Of a stretch of 64,000 bases of DNA, positions 44,793 through 59,083 are shown piece after piece; the first letter of the stretch is position 1, and each line of letters begins with the position of its first letter. The notes under the pieces are model-generated. The model was not told the origin of the DNA. It was given only the letters and a program-made list of their open reading frames with translations, and ran no database searches. The translations under genes were made by a program, and so were the position numbers. Source of the DNA: Dermanyssus gallinae (Eukaryota > Arthropoda > Arachnida > Mesostigmata > Dermanyssidae); assembly GCA_003439945.1 (NCBI GenBank), contig QVRM01005425.1, positions 360,051 to 424,050 on the forward strand, read 5' to 3'.

Positions 44793-45889
44793 GTTCGTAA
44801 TGCCGATGATGGTGCACGCAGATATTATGCAGGTGGCTCTACAAACCACTCGAATATAATCGTCATTTGTTCGCGTTCTAGGGGATTTCTGTTAATGATA
44901 ACAACGACATTGCTTGCTATTTCTTCTTCTACATATTTGCTATTCGGCTTCTACTGTCAAAGTTGCCTACCATTTTCTTCGTTCCGTCGACTATATATAT
45001 ATAATTCTGAACTGTTCCAGTTCCCGGTTACTAGTTCCGGTTTTGATTGACGCATTTTCCTACTAAGCTAGACGATATAAAGCTGACTAGTATTTATTAA
45101 TCACAATTTGTTCGGTTGTAGCAGTCATGTTGCGAACATGTAGTTCGTGATCGTTCGTTGTTTGCTGTTCCCTATGGGTTGCTTCATTTGTTAATAAAAA
45201 ATCATGTGTACTGCGTGCGCGAAGATTTATGGCCGTAAAGCACCCCCCTACTGGGTGCTTAACGAGTTTAGCTGAAAATTTGCCTTGGTTTGTTGCGTGT
45301 GATGTCACAATCTGCAGCAAGCCTTAAAGTTATAACTTTGCCAAACGTTGACTGCTAGCAGCTGGCTCAAGTGATCCACGCAATTACTCTTGTAGTAGCG
45401 CTGGAACCCTACTGTGGGCAACATCTTAATTCGAATAGCAATAAAAGCAGTAATCTAAAATTTATATTTAATAATAATATTAATATAATACTTTTTATCA
45501 TTTTAGTCTGACACAAGCACACCTCAGTGTTTTCTACGCTTATTTAATAAATGAAACCTTCATGTTTTATTAAAGTTGTGACAATAAAATATAACCATGC
45601 TAGTGGATATTGTGGCGGCGGATATCGAAACAACGCCTTTCTAGTAAGGAACATTTCTGTGTAGCCTAGACCATATATATATATATATATATATATACTA
45701 GCAGTTAGCGTAATGAAACTCGGCCGCTAGCTAAACTAGTCAATTGGAAGCGCAGCTAAACCAATAGACAGACCGCGATGCTTATTTGCTCGATATTGCC
45801 AGGTACTGTTCGCTTACTTTCTGCTGCTTGTTGGCCAAATACCTACCATCTAGTTGAGTCTTTGCTGCTTTTGATGTTGAAGTAGTGGA

Positions 45890-46110
45890 TTGGGCGGGTA
45901 ACGTCAGTTCCAAATAACTGAGGCGTTACCATGTAGTGTGTGTGTGATCGAATCCTACTCGGGAAGAATTTTTTCTTCTTACTTCATGGGTTGTTCAGCT
46001 CGGGTTGAGCATTGACTGTTGTTACATTTATCTGCTGGGGAAAGCCCAAATGTCCCGTATGAGCACGCTAAAGGTGGCTTAAAGGTAACGACGAAGTTGT
46101 GGTATATAGT
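45890..46110 (+). mobile_element. Second SINE-like family, copy 2 (diverged)
   Basis: A B-box-like GTGATCGAATCCTACTCGG is followed by a body containing CTGCTGGGGAAAGCCCAAA. The sequences GTTGTTACATTTATCTGCTG and GCTGCTACAGACCTCTGCTG (31.9 kb) are alignable. The A box is weak and the ends are not defined. Confidence 0.4.
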
Positions 46111-46490
46111 TGTCGCCTTATGTATCGCCTAGATCTCTCCCCTCCCTCGAAGCTGAACCGAGAATACACTTAGAGGGCTTGCGCCTGTAGAAAAAAAGCA
46201 TGTTTTTCTTCCTTTGATAAGATTCGTACGCAGTGAAATCAGTCGATCGCTACGAGCGAGTTGAAAAATTACAAATATAAATACCTCATCTGAGTTATAA
46301 ACAAGCAGCTGTTATTTATGCGCGTACTTTCTTTAACCGTATGTAATAGAACGCACGGCGCTATACAACGAAGTGTAGATATCCGGCGAGGTGTAGAAAA
46401 TTGTTGTAGAGGGAGCAGGCAAGAGAGAGGGGAAGAGAGAGAACTGTAGAACCTCTATGGGAGATTTCGGTTTCTTTGGTTTCAAACTAC

Positions 46491-46538
<48 letters not shown>

Positions 46539-48955
46539 CCATCCGCTTATAGTCAATTTTTTAGTTTGTACCGTTTAACTGACAGCGGCAGCCTACCTAG
46601 AAAGTAAGGTGGCAATAAAATATATGTAATATTTTCGCCGACGTCGACGTGTCATTTCCTGAGCATCGACGAAGCCAGTGAACATGAAGTCTGATCAGAG
46701 CATCTGTTCTAGTTGTTGTGAGGAGGTGTGAGTATGTCAAGAGGGCAACGCTTGAAATGTTGTTTAAATGAGCTATTTGGTTGGGGCGGTGCCAGCAGCA
46801 GAAGTGGCAGAAGGAAGAAGCAGCAACCAAGAGTGAATCATGCGTAACAACGACGTCATGGATGGCCGGCGGAGCAGGGCGGCGAGAAGTCGTCTGCTGG
46901 GTTCTTCGACTTGACGGATCACCCCCCCCCCCTTCCTGATGGTCCGTTACCAAGCCAGGCCAACCCACCCATTCATTCTTCGTCGATCAATCCAGTCTAG
47001 CCTGTAATCAATGTAGCAATATGTTCGGCCGTTCTGCCCCTCTTTGGCTGTCTCTGCTCAGGCTGGGAGGACGATGATAACTCGTTAAGAAGTTACACTT
47101 AGCTTTTTAGTTAGTCCGCCGCTGAGAGACGGGGGGGGGGTCTAGATAAATACGAGAGAGGGGGGAGGAAGAGAGGGCAAGCCGGGAACAGGGAGGGAGG
47201 GATTTTCAAAATCGAGCCTCGATCCGATTTCCAAACAGGATATTTTCCCAGCCAAAACCTCACCTCAGCTTCAGGGGCACAGAACACACAAAACACTTCT
47301 CATTACGGCAGCGTTTAGCAAAGGTTTTATAAAAAGTCGGCATCTGTCTATATTATTGGCTGCAGTAATACCGTAGATAGCTCATACAGTCCAGTTCCAA
47401 TTTTTCTTTTGGAAACAGCATTTTTGACTGGCCTAATATTTAGTTTATTTTTCCTGGCATCGGGTCAACGCCTCACACAAGGGGCGTCTTGTCTTGTGCC
47501 CACCTCTCTGTATGCTCGTATAAGGACGCCTAACACAATTCTCCAGTGGAAAGAGCAGGTGGACCAAGATTGACATCCCTTTGCTGTTCTGATTTCCGGT
47601 ATACCGGTTGATCGCATTTAGGGAATCAGGCTGCGACATCGACGTCCTTGTAGCGTCGCTAGTTGATGCACCCAAAACCCGGCCAACTACCGGCCATTGC
47701 GTAGACCTGTAGACAGATAAGTGGATAGCTAGAGAGACTGGGGACTGGTTTGAAACGTAGGAAATTATGAAGACTTAGATAAGAGCAAATTCGAATCAGA
47801 GAGGCAGACATCAGAGACACGACCCCCCCCCCACCCCCCACCTCCGATGTGGTTGGTAGTTTTTCTCATTCGACTGTTTCTGCATTGACGAGTGGGCGGC
47901 GTTGCCGAGCGTTTGAGCAAATAATCATGTTTTTTTTATTCGTTCAAATTAATGCTTGTTTTGGCACACTATGATCGGCACTGCATTGGGGACACTGCAA
48001 CGACACGAAGTGTCAGAGCAGCACTGGGTATATTAATAGAGAGATTAAAAAAAATCAAGAAATGTTGTACACACACAAATTGTACATGCGTCTTGTAATA
48101 CAGCATGTGCCGATCTGACGGAGAGGGATGCAAATATATATATATATATATATATACACTAATTATTCGACCACTTATTGCTAACGTCGCAGTCGTACGT
48201 GTATCATCTAAGTATATATATATATATATATATATATGTTGGTCATAATTACGCATTAATGACGGCAATTCTCGTTGTTAAGAAATGGCGTACATATAAT
48301 ATCATTATGTAACGTATTTATATATTTCTATACACATACGTCCAACGAATTTCGAAAACAGATATGTGCCTAGCATTCGCGGCATATCGCCTGCATATGC
48401 GTGCATGTAGAATACGTTGGAACGTACTTTTATTGCAACTAAAGGAAGGGTACTTAATAACGGTGTTGGCACTTTCTAGGCTGCATGTAGCAGTGACGAT
48501 GGACCAGTACAATATTTCCATTGGCCCTGCGCCAAGCAAAAAGCTTGCCTATGTGCTCTTTGTATGCGACAGCTTCGGAAGTCACCAAGAAGGTGTCTTC
48601 TACCATTAGACCCGCGTCACGGCCCTAATGTTTTGGCCCATTAAAAGGTCTGCAAGTGGGGCAATACGTCCTGGGGTCACATTTATAGAGCACCTCCGGT
48701 GGAGTCGTTTCAAAATGTGTTTTTGCATATATTCAAGCAGACTAAGATACCGTTTATGGTGTATGGCTATCATACAGAAACAATACACAACTAGTGCGAC
48801 TTCAGACACGGGCGATAGCATTTACTGCAATATGCCCCTATAATGGTTACAATTGTTTTAAATGTGTAACTGTAGAAATTTCAAACTTAATGAGGAATTA
48901 CTGAGTTCAAATACGTTGCCGTCCGGAGAAGCATAAAAAGTGCCAGTTTGCAGCA

Positions 48956-48992
<37 letters not shown>

Positions 48993-49256
48993 CAACCTCT
49001 GCTTACACAGCCGATAGGTGTATGTCTGTATGCATGTATATAATATTAAGATACAACGCCGGGGCTTCCACCCGGGCTACACACAATTCTGAACTGGTCT
49101 TGGTCCCTGCCCGAAACGAAACGGACACGTCATAGTTACCATACGTGCCCGCTAGGCACATTGGCTTAGCTAATTCTTCGTGATATGTGTAACATATCAC
49201 GAAGTATATATATATAATGTATTATACAAAAAAGGAAAAATATATATGTTTTATTT

Positions 49257-49257
<1 letters not shown>

Positions 49258-49312
<55 letters not shown>
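49258..49312. repeat. Compound (CT)n(AT)n microsatellite
   Basis: CT run 49258-49280 followed directly by an AT run to 49312. Confidence 0.97.
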
Positions 49313-49316
<4 letters not shown>

Positions 49317-49699
49317 TATATTGCGGGGGTTGCTATAACATGAGGCGCTTCGTGCGGCCGCTGGACACTGAAGAAGGCCGGCAGCCTTCGGTCGTCCAGC
49401 CGTGCGTGAGTGACCCAGCCGGGCGGCTGCCAATAGCAGTTCCAGCGACACGAGTATCTTGTAGTAGTAGTAGTAGTAGTAGAAGAATACTACTATTTTT
49501 TTTAAGTAGTAGCAGTAGTCGTAGTAGTAGCTGTAGCTCAGTCGTCATTGAGACAACGCGCCATTATCTCACGGAAGCTATAGGAGCAGCTATAGCAACA
49601 GCAGTGAGTGAAGCAGAATTGAAGCGACTGCATTGCATGAATATATTACATCGACTGCTCTGCTCAGCAGACCTGTGTCTGTCTGTGTTTGCCTTCCTG

Positions 49700-50370
49700 C
49701 TCACTTGTTGTTGTTGTTATTATTGGTGGTGTCGATGTAAGTGTTTCATGTAGTAGTAGTAGTTGTTGTTGTTGTTGTTGTTATGTTGCTGTATCTGCTG
49801 TTGTTGTACATTACTGTGCTGCTGCAACTGCTCTTGTTGTTGCTGCTGCTGCTGGTGTAGCCTCTGTTGATATTGATGCTGTTGTTGTCGTTGTTGTTGG
49901 TATTTGTTTATTGTTTTTATCATTGTTGTTGTTGTTGTTGCTGCTGCTGCTGATGTTTTGCCTGCTGATGCTGTCATTGTTGTTGTTGTTGCGGTTGACA
50001 CGGACAACGACAATGATGATGATGACGACGACGACGATGGTGATGGCGATGACAGTGATGGTGAAGATAATACTGATGCTGTTGCTGCTGCCAATCATGA
50101 TCATGATGACGACAACGACGCTGACGCTAGCGACGATCAAGACAAAACTGCCTATGCTAATGGTTACGTTTGCGGCGATTACTGTATCGCGTTGTATTGT
50201 TGTTGTTTTGCCGCCGCCGCCTGGTGGGCAGAAGCAGAAGGAGGACATATTTGGGCGGACACGGATGTCTTTCCGGGGGGGGGGCGGGGGTGGCCGCTGT
50301 TGTTGCTGTTGTTGTTGTTGTTGCTGCTGCTGCTGTTGTTGTTGTTGTTGTTGTTGTTGATGATAGTTCG
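49700..50370. repeat. GTT/GCT array with GAC/GAT segment
   Basis: GTT runs at 49707-49990 and 50290-50360 flank a GACGAT-rich segment (50000-50130). A G9-11 run lies near 50275. The long frames here (poly-Val, poly-Leu, poly-Asp) reflect the repeats. Confidence 0.85.
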
Positions 50371-51784
50371 GTGGCCGGCGAAGTTCCGTTGCCAGTCGTA
50401 CGTAAAGTCGCTCAGCCGATCCCCACCAGTTCGTTCCAGTAGCGGATCGGCTGACGACTGACAGCCTACAGAGACGACAGATCCGAACCCTGCTATCATT
50501 CTTCCAGCGGCGGCCAGACTTGCCAGCATAGGAAATAGTTCGGATTCTTCTACTTTGTGATGATTGCCCCGTGCTGCAATGGAACTACAATGCGTCTGGA
50601 ATGCGCAGTGTAGAGATTTCTTATGATCACATTGTTTGTGATCATATATATATATATATATATATATATGCACTCCTTAAACTTGAAGATATGTATTGCA
50701 AACAAGATGCATCAATTTATTGAGGCCTGCTGACAGAGGAACGGCAGCAGCAGCAGCAACATGAACAACAACAGCGGCTTCTTAGTGACTCGAATTGACT
50801 CTGTGGATGAGAGAATTCCTCCCGTCTGTCTCTCTCTCTCTTATGACCTTACGTATTTCGGAGCAATCGTATTTATGTAACTTTCTCTTCAAACGCCTAC
50901 TTTGTGTTCTCCAGTACTAACCGTAAGTCGATTAACGATGCCATTTGATAATGAAAAGCCTGAAAAGATTCGTATATATCGTGCATAATTGCATAATGAC
51001 GATGATATTATTACTATAATAATAATTATTATTATTTCTGCTCTTATTAGCAATATAGCTTACCTATCCGCTTTTCGTGTCACTTCTGATCGGTGCGCGC
51101 TTGGCTATTGCGTTTACACAGTTGTGCACTGAGACAGCCGGAGATATATAGCTAGATAGACTAACTACTATAACCAGGACCACGATTGACTGACTGATTG
51201 ACTACCCAGAATGGCTGGCCGGTCGAGGGCGGTGCAAAAGCGGTAGGCGTCGTTTCACCGCCGCTCGGTCTCCGACTGTTTGAAGCTGCCGCGAAGCTCT
51301 TGGTCGCACATTATGATTATTATTATTATTGACTCAACGATTAGACTTGAACAAACAAAAGTCTATCGAGTCAAGTCAGAGAAAGAGAGAGAGAACTTTC
51401 TAGTTTAGAAGTCTTTTCGTCAGTTAGTTAGCGACGGACGTCACACTTATCTGTCAGTAGTCGCGTGCGAAGCGTTGTCACGTGTTCAACTAAGGCACGC
51501 GACACGCCTCACAGACGCAGGTACGCTTTGCCGCTTTGTGTGCGGTCACGCCGAAGTCATGTTTGGCCATCTAGTAATTAGCTCAGCTAAACGACGAGAA
51601 AGCTTGTTATTGTTATTACATTAATTGTAATGACGTACATATTGACAACTAAAACGAGCATAGTTAGTGTATGTAGTAATAGGAGGCGTTGGACTGGGCG
51701 TCACAAAGGTTGCTGCTGGTGGCTGTAGTGGGATGCATTAATCGCCACCGAATGCCGAATACACATCTCGTCCTAGACCATCTG

Positions 51785-51787
<3 letters not shown>

Positions 51788-51848
<61 letters not shown>
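51788..51848. repeat. (AT)n microsatellite
   Basis: TA run with one C interruption near 51831. Confidence 0.97.
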
Positions 51849-52648
51849 CGAGGACGCTTTTTTCCTCGCTCATACTTTCTCCTTGCTGGGTATCGTTCTG
51901 TGTATGAGGGTGTGAATTATGGATGAAACGTCTATGGCGTGTCGCAGTGGTGTTCTTCCTCTTCCTCTGCTTCTTCACAACACCACCCGCCGCCGATTTC
52001 CAGATTGAAATTCTGTGGCCTCAATCCCGGAACAAGCGAAAAGCAGCAGAAGCAGCGGCAGCAACGGCAGCAGCGCAAACAGCTCTGCGCAAATAGCGGG
52101 CTAGTACCAGAATCGTGGCTATTTATTATAATCGCCCCCTACAGACGGACATAGACAGGCCGACAGACAGGCAGAGAGACATACAAACAGACCCACCGAC
52201 GACCGTCTGAAGGCAGACAACCGGACCACCGAGCGCCATGGAGGGTGATCGCTTCGACTTGCGTGATGATGATGATGATAATGGTGTTGATGCTGATGGT
52301 GGTTGCCGACAATTGGCGTCGTCTTGGTCTTGGTAATGGTGGAAGTGGTGGTGGTGCTGGTGGTACTGGTGATGGATGCCGTATTACTATTATTGTTATT
52401 AAAATTATTATGGCACTCTAGCATTGTAACACTCGCCTCTGTTCGTTCCTCTGTTTCGTGCGTTCGGCGCGGCACGAAGCGGTGCGGCCAGCCGGCGGTG
52501 GGCCGACCAAGCGAGGCGCAAAAATGACGCTTGGGCTATCTGGGCTGCTAACGGCGACTTTGACGCCGGTTGTTATGGCGGCCGGAACGTTGCTGTTGCT
52601 GTTGTTGGTACTATTGCTGTCGTCGTCGTTCTTGTTGTTGTTGTTGTT

Positions 52649-52760
52649 GATGTCCTCATCGTCGTTGTTGCTGTTGTTGTTGTTGATGTCCTCATCGTCG
52701 TTGTTGCTGTTGTTGTTGTTGATGTCCTCGTCGTCGTTGTTGCTGTTGTTCTCGTCGTTG
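52649..52760. repeat. 36-bp minisatellite, three copies
   Basis: Units begin GATGTCCTCATCGTCGTTG at 52649, 52685 and 52721 (the third with CTCG), each followed by TTGCTGTTGTTGTTGTT. It sits in a larger GTT array (52585-52775). Confidence 0.92.
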
Positions 52761-53150
52761 TTATGGTTGTTGTCGGCGGTGACGACGCCGATGTAAAAGA
52801 CCTCGTCGCATGAGGCGGATTACTTACTACCTGCAACTGCGACCGATGCGTGTCGAGTTTGTGCAAAGTTCCGTTAGATTAAGCCTCCGACGGCCGCAGC
52901 AGCAGCAACAACAGCACCGACAACAAGAACAATACGAACAGCAACAACAACGCAAGCAACAGCAAAATCAACATTGGCTAGAACAACAACAACAACCCGC
53001 TACCATCGTCTCTGTACAAATGGCCCATCTGGCTTTGTTGACGCCGCTGTAGTCATTGTGTGACTCATCGTCATAGCTAAAACAATTCGACTTGCTTGTT
53101 TGTTTCCGCCGCCCACCTGCTGCCTGTTGGAAAGTCCGCTAAGCGAGGGA

Positions 53151-53191
<41 letters not shown>

Positions 53192-54627
53192 GCGGGACAT
53201 AATGTTGTTTGGGTATGTCTTGAGTCACGGGTTCGTTGCCAACCAACATCTACCATAGTAGGTAGATGCCGAGCATTTGTTGTTTCACGTGTAACTAACT
53301 CTGTGATTTTAAACCAAACGCACTTTAATTAATTACATTAATAGCATTTCGATTTGTTTAAACATTCAAATACGCACACCGATATATAGAGACGTGCATA
53401 CACGAATGGTCCGCTTTTGATAGTCGAATTCGACTCGGCCCTCCCGAACAAATCACCGGCGCTCCACTCTTGCCCTCTCGCTCTCGTTTCATTTCTCCTC
53501 GATTATATGTACATACTATACTCGAATTCGACTATCAGCGCAAGCCATTCGTGTCGGCTTGTCTGTATGTGTAGTCGTAATGTTTTATACGACTTTGCTT
53601 CGCATGTCGCTTAGCACTCTTTGAACACTCTTAATGCGCGCTGACGTATTTACAACATCAACAGAAACATACATTTGTAGGTGGCTACATATATAAATAT
53701 ATATATTTTTTTTATGAAGACAGCCTTTTTTGCAAAAATACTCTCAATTTTCACAATTATTGAAAATGTGTTAACTATGGAAACGTTAAGCTCAATGACA
53801 AATTATTAAATATATATATATATATATATAAGGTTGAGAGTAATTGTAACAACAGCAGTAGTACTTGGTGTGATGCCTGAATAGCCAGGTATGTGGATGC
53901 TGGGCAGGCATATATATATATATATATCTTTGACACAAATGCTGTCAGTCAGTTTTCAGCTAACCTATTGTTTAACATGTCGGCAAGAGGTTCGCCTAAC
54001 GTATGGGTCCCGTCTAACGCCGCCCGTCTAGCTATCTAGTAGTGCATATAGTCATAAATTTGTCACACCCTCGCGCGAGAAGGCGAAGGCGATCGTGTCC
54101 CTCGGCTCCCTGGGCATGTCAGCAGGCTTGCTAAGCTAACAAGACATCGTCGAAGATAGATGTCCGTCCATCCAGTGCGAGATTTGCAATGATGATGATG
54201 ATGATGATTCTGGTCATTGTCATGTCTCGTTTACTTCTACGGTTGTATGTATTGTGACAGCTGTCGATTGTGTTCGTATCGTAAGGAACGCCTGCGGCGT
54301 AGAAATTAACGTGCACTCCTTTTTTTAGAGTGTACTTTCCCACCCAAGTAAATGTGTCCCAAACCTATTTATATATATATATATATATATATATGAATAG
54401 ATTGGACAGTGACACAATAACCTACATCGAAGAAGATGTAATGCGGTTAAATAATGGGAACGATTTAACTGAAGTAGCGCCTCCACAGTATGCAAGATAC
54501 TTTCAACGTTATAGACGGTATACTTAGTGTACACACATGCAGTTCAGCGTCATTCTCCAAAATTGGCAAAGACGCGCAACATGAAAATATGCACGACCGA
54601 TATAATGGTCGATTGATGCCGAACTAT

Positions 54628-54700
54628 AATAATAATAATAATATAACCTATAACAATATAGCCTATAACAATATAACCTATAATAAACTATAATAACCTA
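54628..54700. repeat. AACCTATAACAATAT tandem repeat
   Basis: About four imperfect units of 15 bp (ATAACCTATAACAAT and variants), following an (AAT)n run. Confidence 0.85.
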
Positions 54701-56125
54701 ATCGATGCCGAACGATGCAAGTCTAACGGCTATAGATCAGTCAGTCTTGTGCCGGTATTGGAACCAATATTTGGTTCAACCGCCTCGGTAGCTAATGTTC
54801 TGTGGTGCTGGTCGGACGCTTTGCTTGGGCTACTCTTGCACTCCAATAGTCGTATTTGGTCGTTCTTGGCGTTCGTTCAGGATCGGTGTCTGTTAAGAGA
54901 TGCTTAGCACTGAGGACTCTACTGTAGACTGACAGAACGACTTGCAATATGTTCAGTTCAGAATCATTATTTACTTATTAACACCCGGGCTGGGTAAGTG
55001 CGTTTATGTCACATCACAGTGTTTCGACACAACAATCGATCTAGCGTTTTGCCAGTTCTGCTATAGACCGAACCGCCGGACACACCGCGGCGTGGTATTT
55101 ATCACATTTATCAGTTCCGAATTAGTGTACTCCAAAACCACGGGCGGATCCAGTGCTTGGCTGATTTTTTCCGCGTGACAGCGCTACAGGAAAGCTCATG
55201 CGACAAGGTCGATTACTCGGTCGAGAGGGTCGCCCGTTTGTTTTGCGCTCCCAAAGAGTAGCTATCATCCGCTACTACGGTCAGGGCCTGAATCAGCCAG
55301 CAGAGTAGTGTGGTTGCTATATCGGCTGTTGGCGGCCTTCTACTGCCCTCTAACTCGTATACAAGCGAAATATTGACTGTGGTATTATTTAGTTGTGATT
55401 GGCGCTTTTTGGAACAGTTTTTCGCTTCGAGCACATTGTGTAGTTTTGTCGTTGTCGTCGTTGTTACCTGTCGTAGTAGTTACCTGCGTATACGTCAACC
55501 ATAATGAGTGCAGGACAAGCAATTCAGTCTCGCTGTTGTCCGTCGCACAAGGCACGAGTGTATTCTGTTGCACGAGTGTATTCTGTCGCCTCGACATCCT
55601 GGAGAAGGCATTTTCCATCGAAAGGTTGTTCCTCCGAGGAACACTGACTGTTATGCTTTCGCTGTGAAACGGAAATTTAGCTCATCTTGTTGTGGACGAC
55701 GTCTGTCTTTCCGCCTTGTGCCGCTCTCTCTCTCTCCCTCTCTCGCTAATGACCTATGGCTATCTCTCTCTCCCCTTACTTGCATGTTCATTCGGTTGGT
55801 CGCTTTGTATTTGGACTTTGTTCCAGGGGACGCAGAGTTTCATTATGATCGATTAGCTACCGTCGTTATCTGTGAGTCAGGCACCGTTCTCACCACCTGT
55901 TCCCGCCAGGCGTCGACTTGATGCTCGTGTTCGGCTACGGCCACCGTCGTCGTCGAAGCTATATGCTGTTACTTTGAAGGCCAATCTCCATTACTCTCTC
56001 GATAGCTCGGCGCTCGACCTTCCCGGACTCACCTGCCGATCTAGCTATCAGAGTTAATCGTGCCATTTCCTTCTCCTGTCGATTTACGTTGTAATTCTGC
56101 TGCGCTCGCTTATTACCTTCTCTCC

Positions 56126-56171
<46 letters not shown>

Positions 56172-58761
56172 TTTTCATTTATTTAAATATACAATATACA
56201 GCTGCCGTGGTGCATAGACAGGTCTTCGTGATTACCGTGGACTTTTGCTTTTGCGGGTTCTGTTGGATTTTACATCCTGATGGCAGTTATCCTCCTACGA
56301 GTTTCCGGTTTATATTCTCATCAAGTGTACGGCGACGTACTCTATTGATAGATAATAAAAAGGGATCACCGTATTGAGTAATGACGGTGCGTGGCTATAT
56401 TTACGTATCAAGTACAGTCACATAGGCTCACCATATCGGTCGAGCATAAGGTGCAATGCCAGGTTTTGGACCAACGGTCTTGAACCGTCGACCTCATTCC
56501 GTCGTTTCCGGTAGGGTCGGTCCGTAATGGTTCAGTGACCGACTGATAACACCGAGATCCTTTTATGAACGAACAGTGTCTAATGTTTGGTCACCATATT
56601 TTTTGGTTTTTGAGCCACAGGCTCTTTCGAGCACACCACAGGCTCTTTTGAGCACATTACGGCTAATTTCGAAATTTAAAAAATAAATTTATTATGTCGT
56701 TATCATGCAGTACTTAAAGCCTTGATTAATTTCTAATTGTAGATCTCGCCGATCCTCCGTGGTTCCGGAGTAGCCGTATAGATTAAGACCATCAGCATGC
56801 AGATCGTAGCAAAGACTGTGAGAAATGACGTCTGTTATAACATCATTTACAATAAGATGTAAAAGCAAAAAAAAGTTCCGAAAGCACCGTCTTAAAATAC
56901 TCCGGACGTGTAGGCGCTGTATCTGCTAAGGCTGCAATAAGAGTGGTTGTTAAGGTCGAATGATTGAACGGTAATTTAGCTCTAAATAATTAAGTTTTGC
57001 TAAAAAAAAAGTATGCTGTTTTTCACCTCATAGTTCTGCCTATGATAAATAAATAAGCATATGGTTAACAACGTTTTTCTCCAGCATTATACAGACAATT
57101 AAGGATTCTATACAATCTAAACAATTGTCCTACAGTTGTCTACTTACTGCCGTTTTATTGGGCGTATTTAATGACGTCCTATTTTGGCCCTAACTAAGTC
57201 AGGCGCTTAGGCACACACTAGGCTGTCTTTACGTTACCTGAGATATAGAAGTTCGGCTAACACGTGTGCAACTTGCTAAATTAACACTCGTTGTTTGTTG
57301 CTTACCTTCTCGATCCCTACTTATGTTTATTCCACATTTCCTTAGAATAATTAAACATTTTAATTGCTTGCGAACATAAATGTTTGCACCACCCATTAAG
57401 ACATAGTTGCTCATGTCTGTCGATGCTCTATGTTCCGTGAGACCAATGCCAGAATATCCTGTTATAGCATCAGTATTGTTATAGCATCGTTTGAATGGAG
57501 TTATCGCCGCTGGCTAGGGTGTCTTTTTGTTTGGAGGATGCAAGCCATGAAGACCTAAGACTTTCAAGCAGCACGAACGTGCAACTACTGCGTCTCTCTG
57601 ACAACTGTACTCGTTTTGCATACTCTTGTTTTGATTACTAGTGCGGCACCACCGGTCTGATCTTAGTCTCGAGTCTTCGGTGGCTGCTATACACAGAAGA
57701 TATCCAACCAACACTGTGTGTCGACTGTTTATAAGTCGCTATCTATTATTTGCTGCAACAGACAGAGGTTGAAACGAAATATCCCAACTCTGCTAGATGT
57801 TTTCTCTCATTGTTGTTGCTGTTGTTACTGCAAGATTGGTGCAGTGCGATTGCAGCGGTTGTTAGCCCTAGCGTGCGTGCCTCTTCTGTTGTTGTATTTG
57901 CCACTTTGGTTGTTTGTCGGGATATGGCAATCGTGATCACAGTATGTTTAAAGTAATAGTCAGTATGGTACCACGGGTTGCTGCCGGTAAAGTTATGCCT
58001 CCCCTACTCCCAACGCACCCCACACTTCCGGAAGGAAGTAGGATGTGACGTAAACAACAAACTGGTGAAGAATCATTTTCATATTCGTGGGTGGCTTTGG
58101 GTGTGGATGTGTATTGCGGACGCTCGTCTTAATAAAGAAGGAAGCATCCGTCGTGATGATGGAACAGAGTCCCCTGTTGTTCTGCTACTCCTGCTGCTGT
58201 TGTTGGATATAAGCGAAAACGTGAAGAGCAATGATAAGTGAAGCATTTCTGTTGATCCGGACGAGTTCGGACCAGGAAAGGCTACAAGTCGGTTTAAACG
58301 ACTGGACGCTACGAAGAGAGGAAGGCGGACCGACGGGCGGATGTGCGAGCGGGCAAACTTAAGCAAAGAAACGAGCCAACGGGGTTAAGTGGGCTTCTAT
58401 GTTGGCTGCCATTAGACGGCAGTGGACAATAAACTTACTGTGTTGTTATCGCTGTTAGCCGGCTATTCTGTGGATACACTGGCGACCCGCTTCAGAGTCG
58501 TCAGGTCGGCTGATATGGTCTGTCGACTCTTTCGTCGTCTAGCCCTCTAGATCTAGAACCTGTTTGAGGAGGCTGTTTTTAATTCAAGACTATCCTCCGT
58601 TGTCTACAGGCTTGGAACTCGCCGGGAGGTGTATCTTCAATGCACCAACGACCGGACATGTTGGGATATCTAGGGTCTATCACTAACAACAGTCCTTGTG
58701 GCAGCATGGCCGCTGACTCTTAGCGTATGGTTGTATCATCTATTGTCAATGAGCATCGATC

Positions 58762-58862
58762 AAAGAAATTCGATCAACAGCAGCAGGGAATCGAATCCGG
58801 CGATACCCCAGTAGATGACAATCATTACTAGTGCGAAAAGACCCCTAGACCACGCCGCCAGC
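58762..58862 (-). repeat. tRNA-like SINE head
   Basis: On the minus strand GGCGGCGTGGTCTAGGGG resembles an A box and GCCGGATTCGATTCCCTG a B box, about 50 nt apart. Acceptor-stem halves do not pair, so it is not a functional tRNA gene. It fits the head of another tRNA-derived SINE. Confidence 0.5.
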
Positions 58863-59083
58863 TCATCTATGTACTTCTCTGCTCCTGTCTCTTTCAAAGC
58901 CAAATTAATCAGTAGAAATTAACCAGTGAAAAAAGTTAATCAACGGCAATCGCAATTAACCAGCGGCATCCGCTGGCAAATACTTCCGTACAGATATATA
59001 AAAAGTGATAAAAGAGATAATAATGAGTTGCATGGTAATGCATTCGCCTTGTCTAAATTGGAAAACATGAAAACCAATTTACG

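Noticed and set aside
44676..45050. 124-residue frame read as a complete Rab-related protein
   Set aside because: The frame crosses a splice acceptor before 44706 and a donor at 44793; only 44706-44792 matches Rab30.
49689..50461. Long frames of Val, Leu, Asp and Cys runs (223 and 185 residues)
   Set aside because: They are triplet-repeat translations with no unique sequence of protein character.
56440..56540. tRNA-like sequence with a B-box match (GGTTCAAGACC on the minus strand)
   Set aside because: No A box at the right distance; a single 11-bp match is easily chance.
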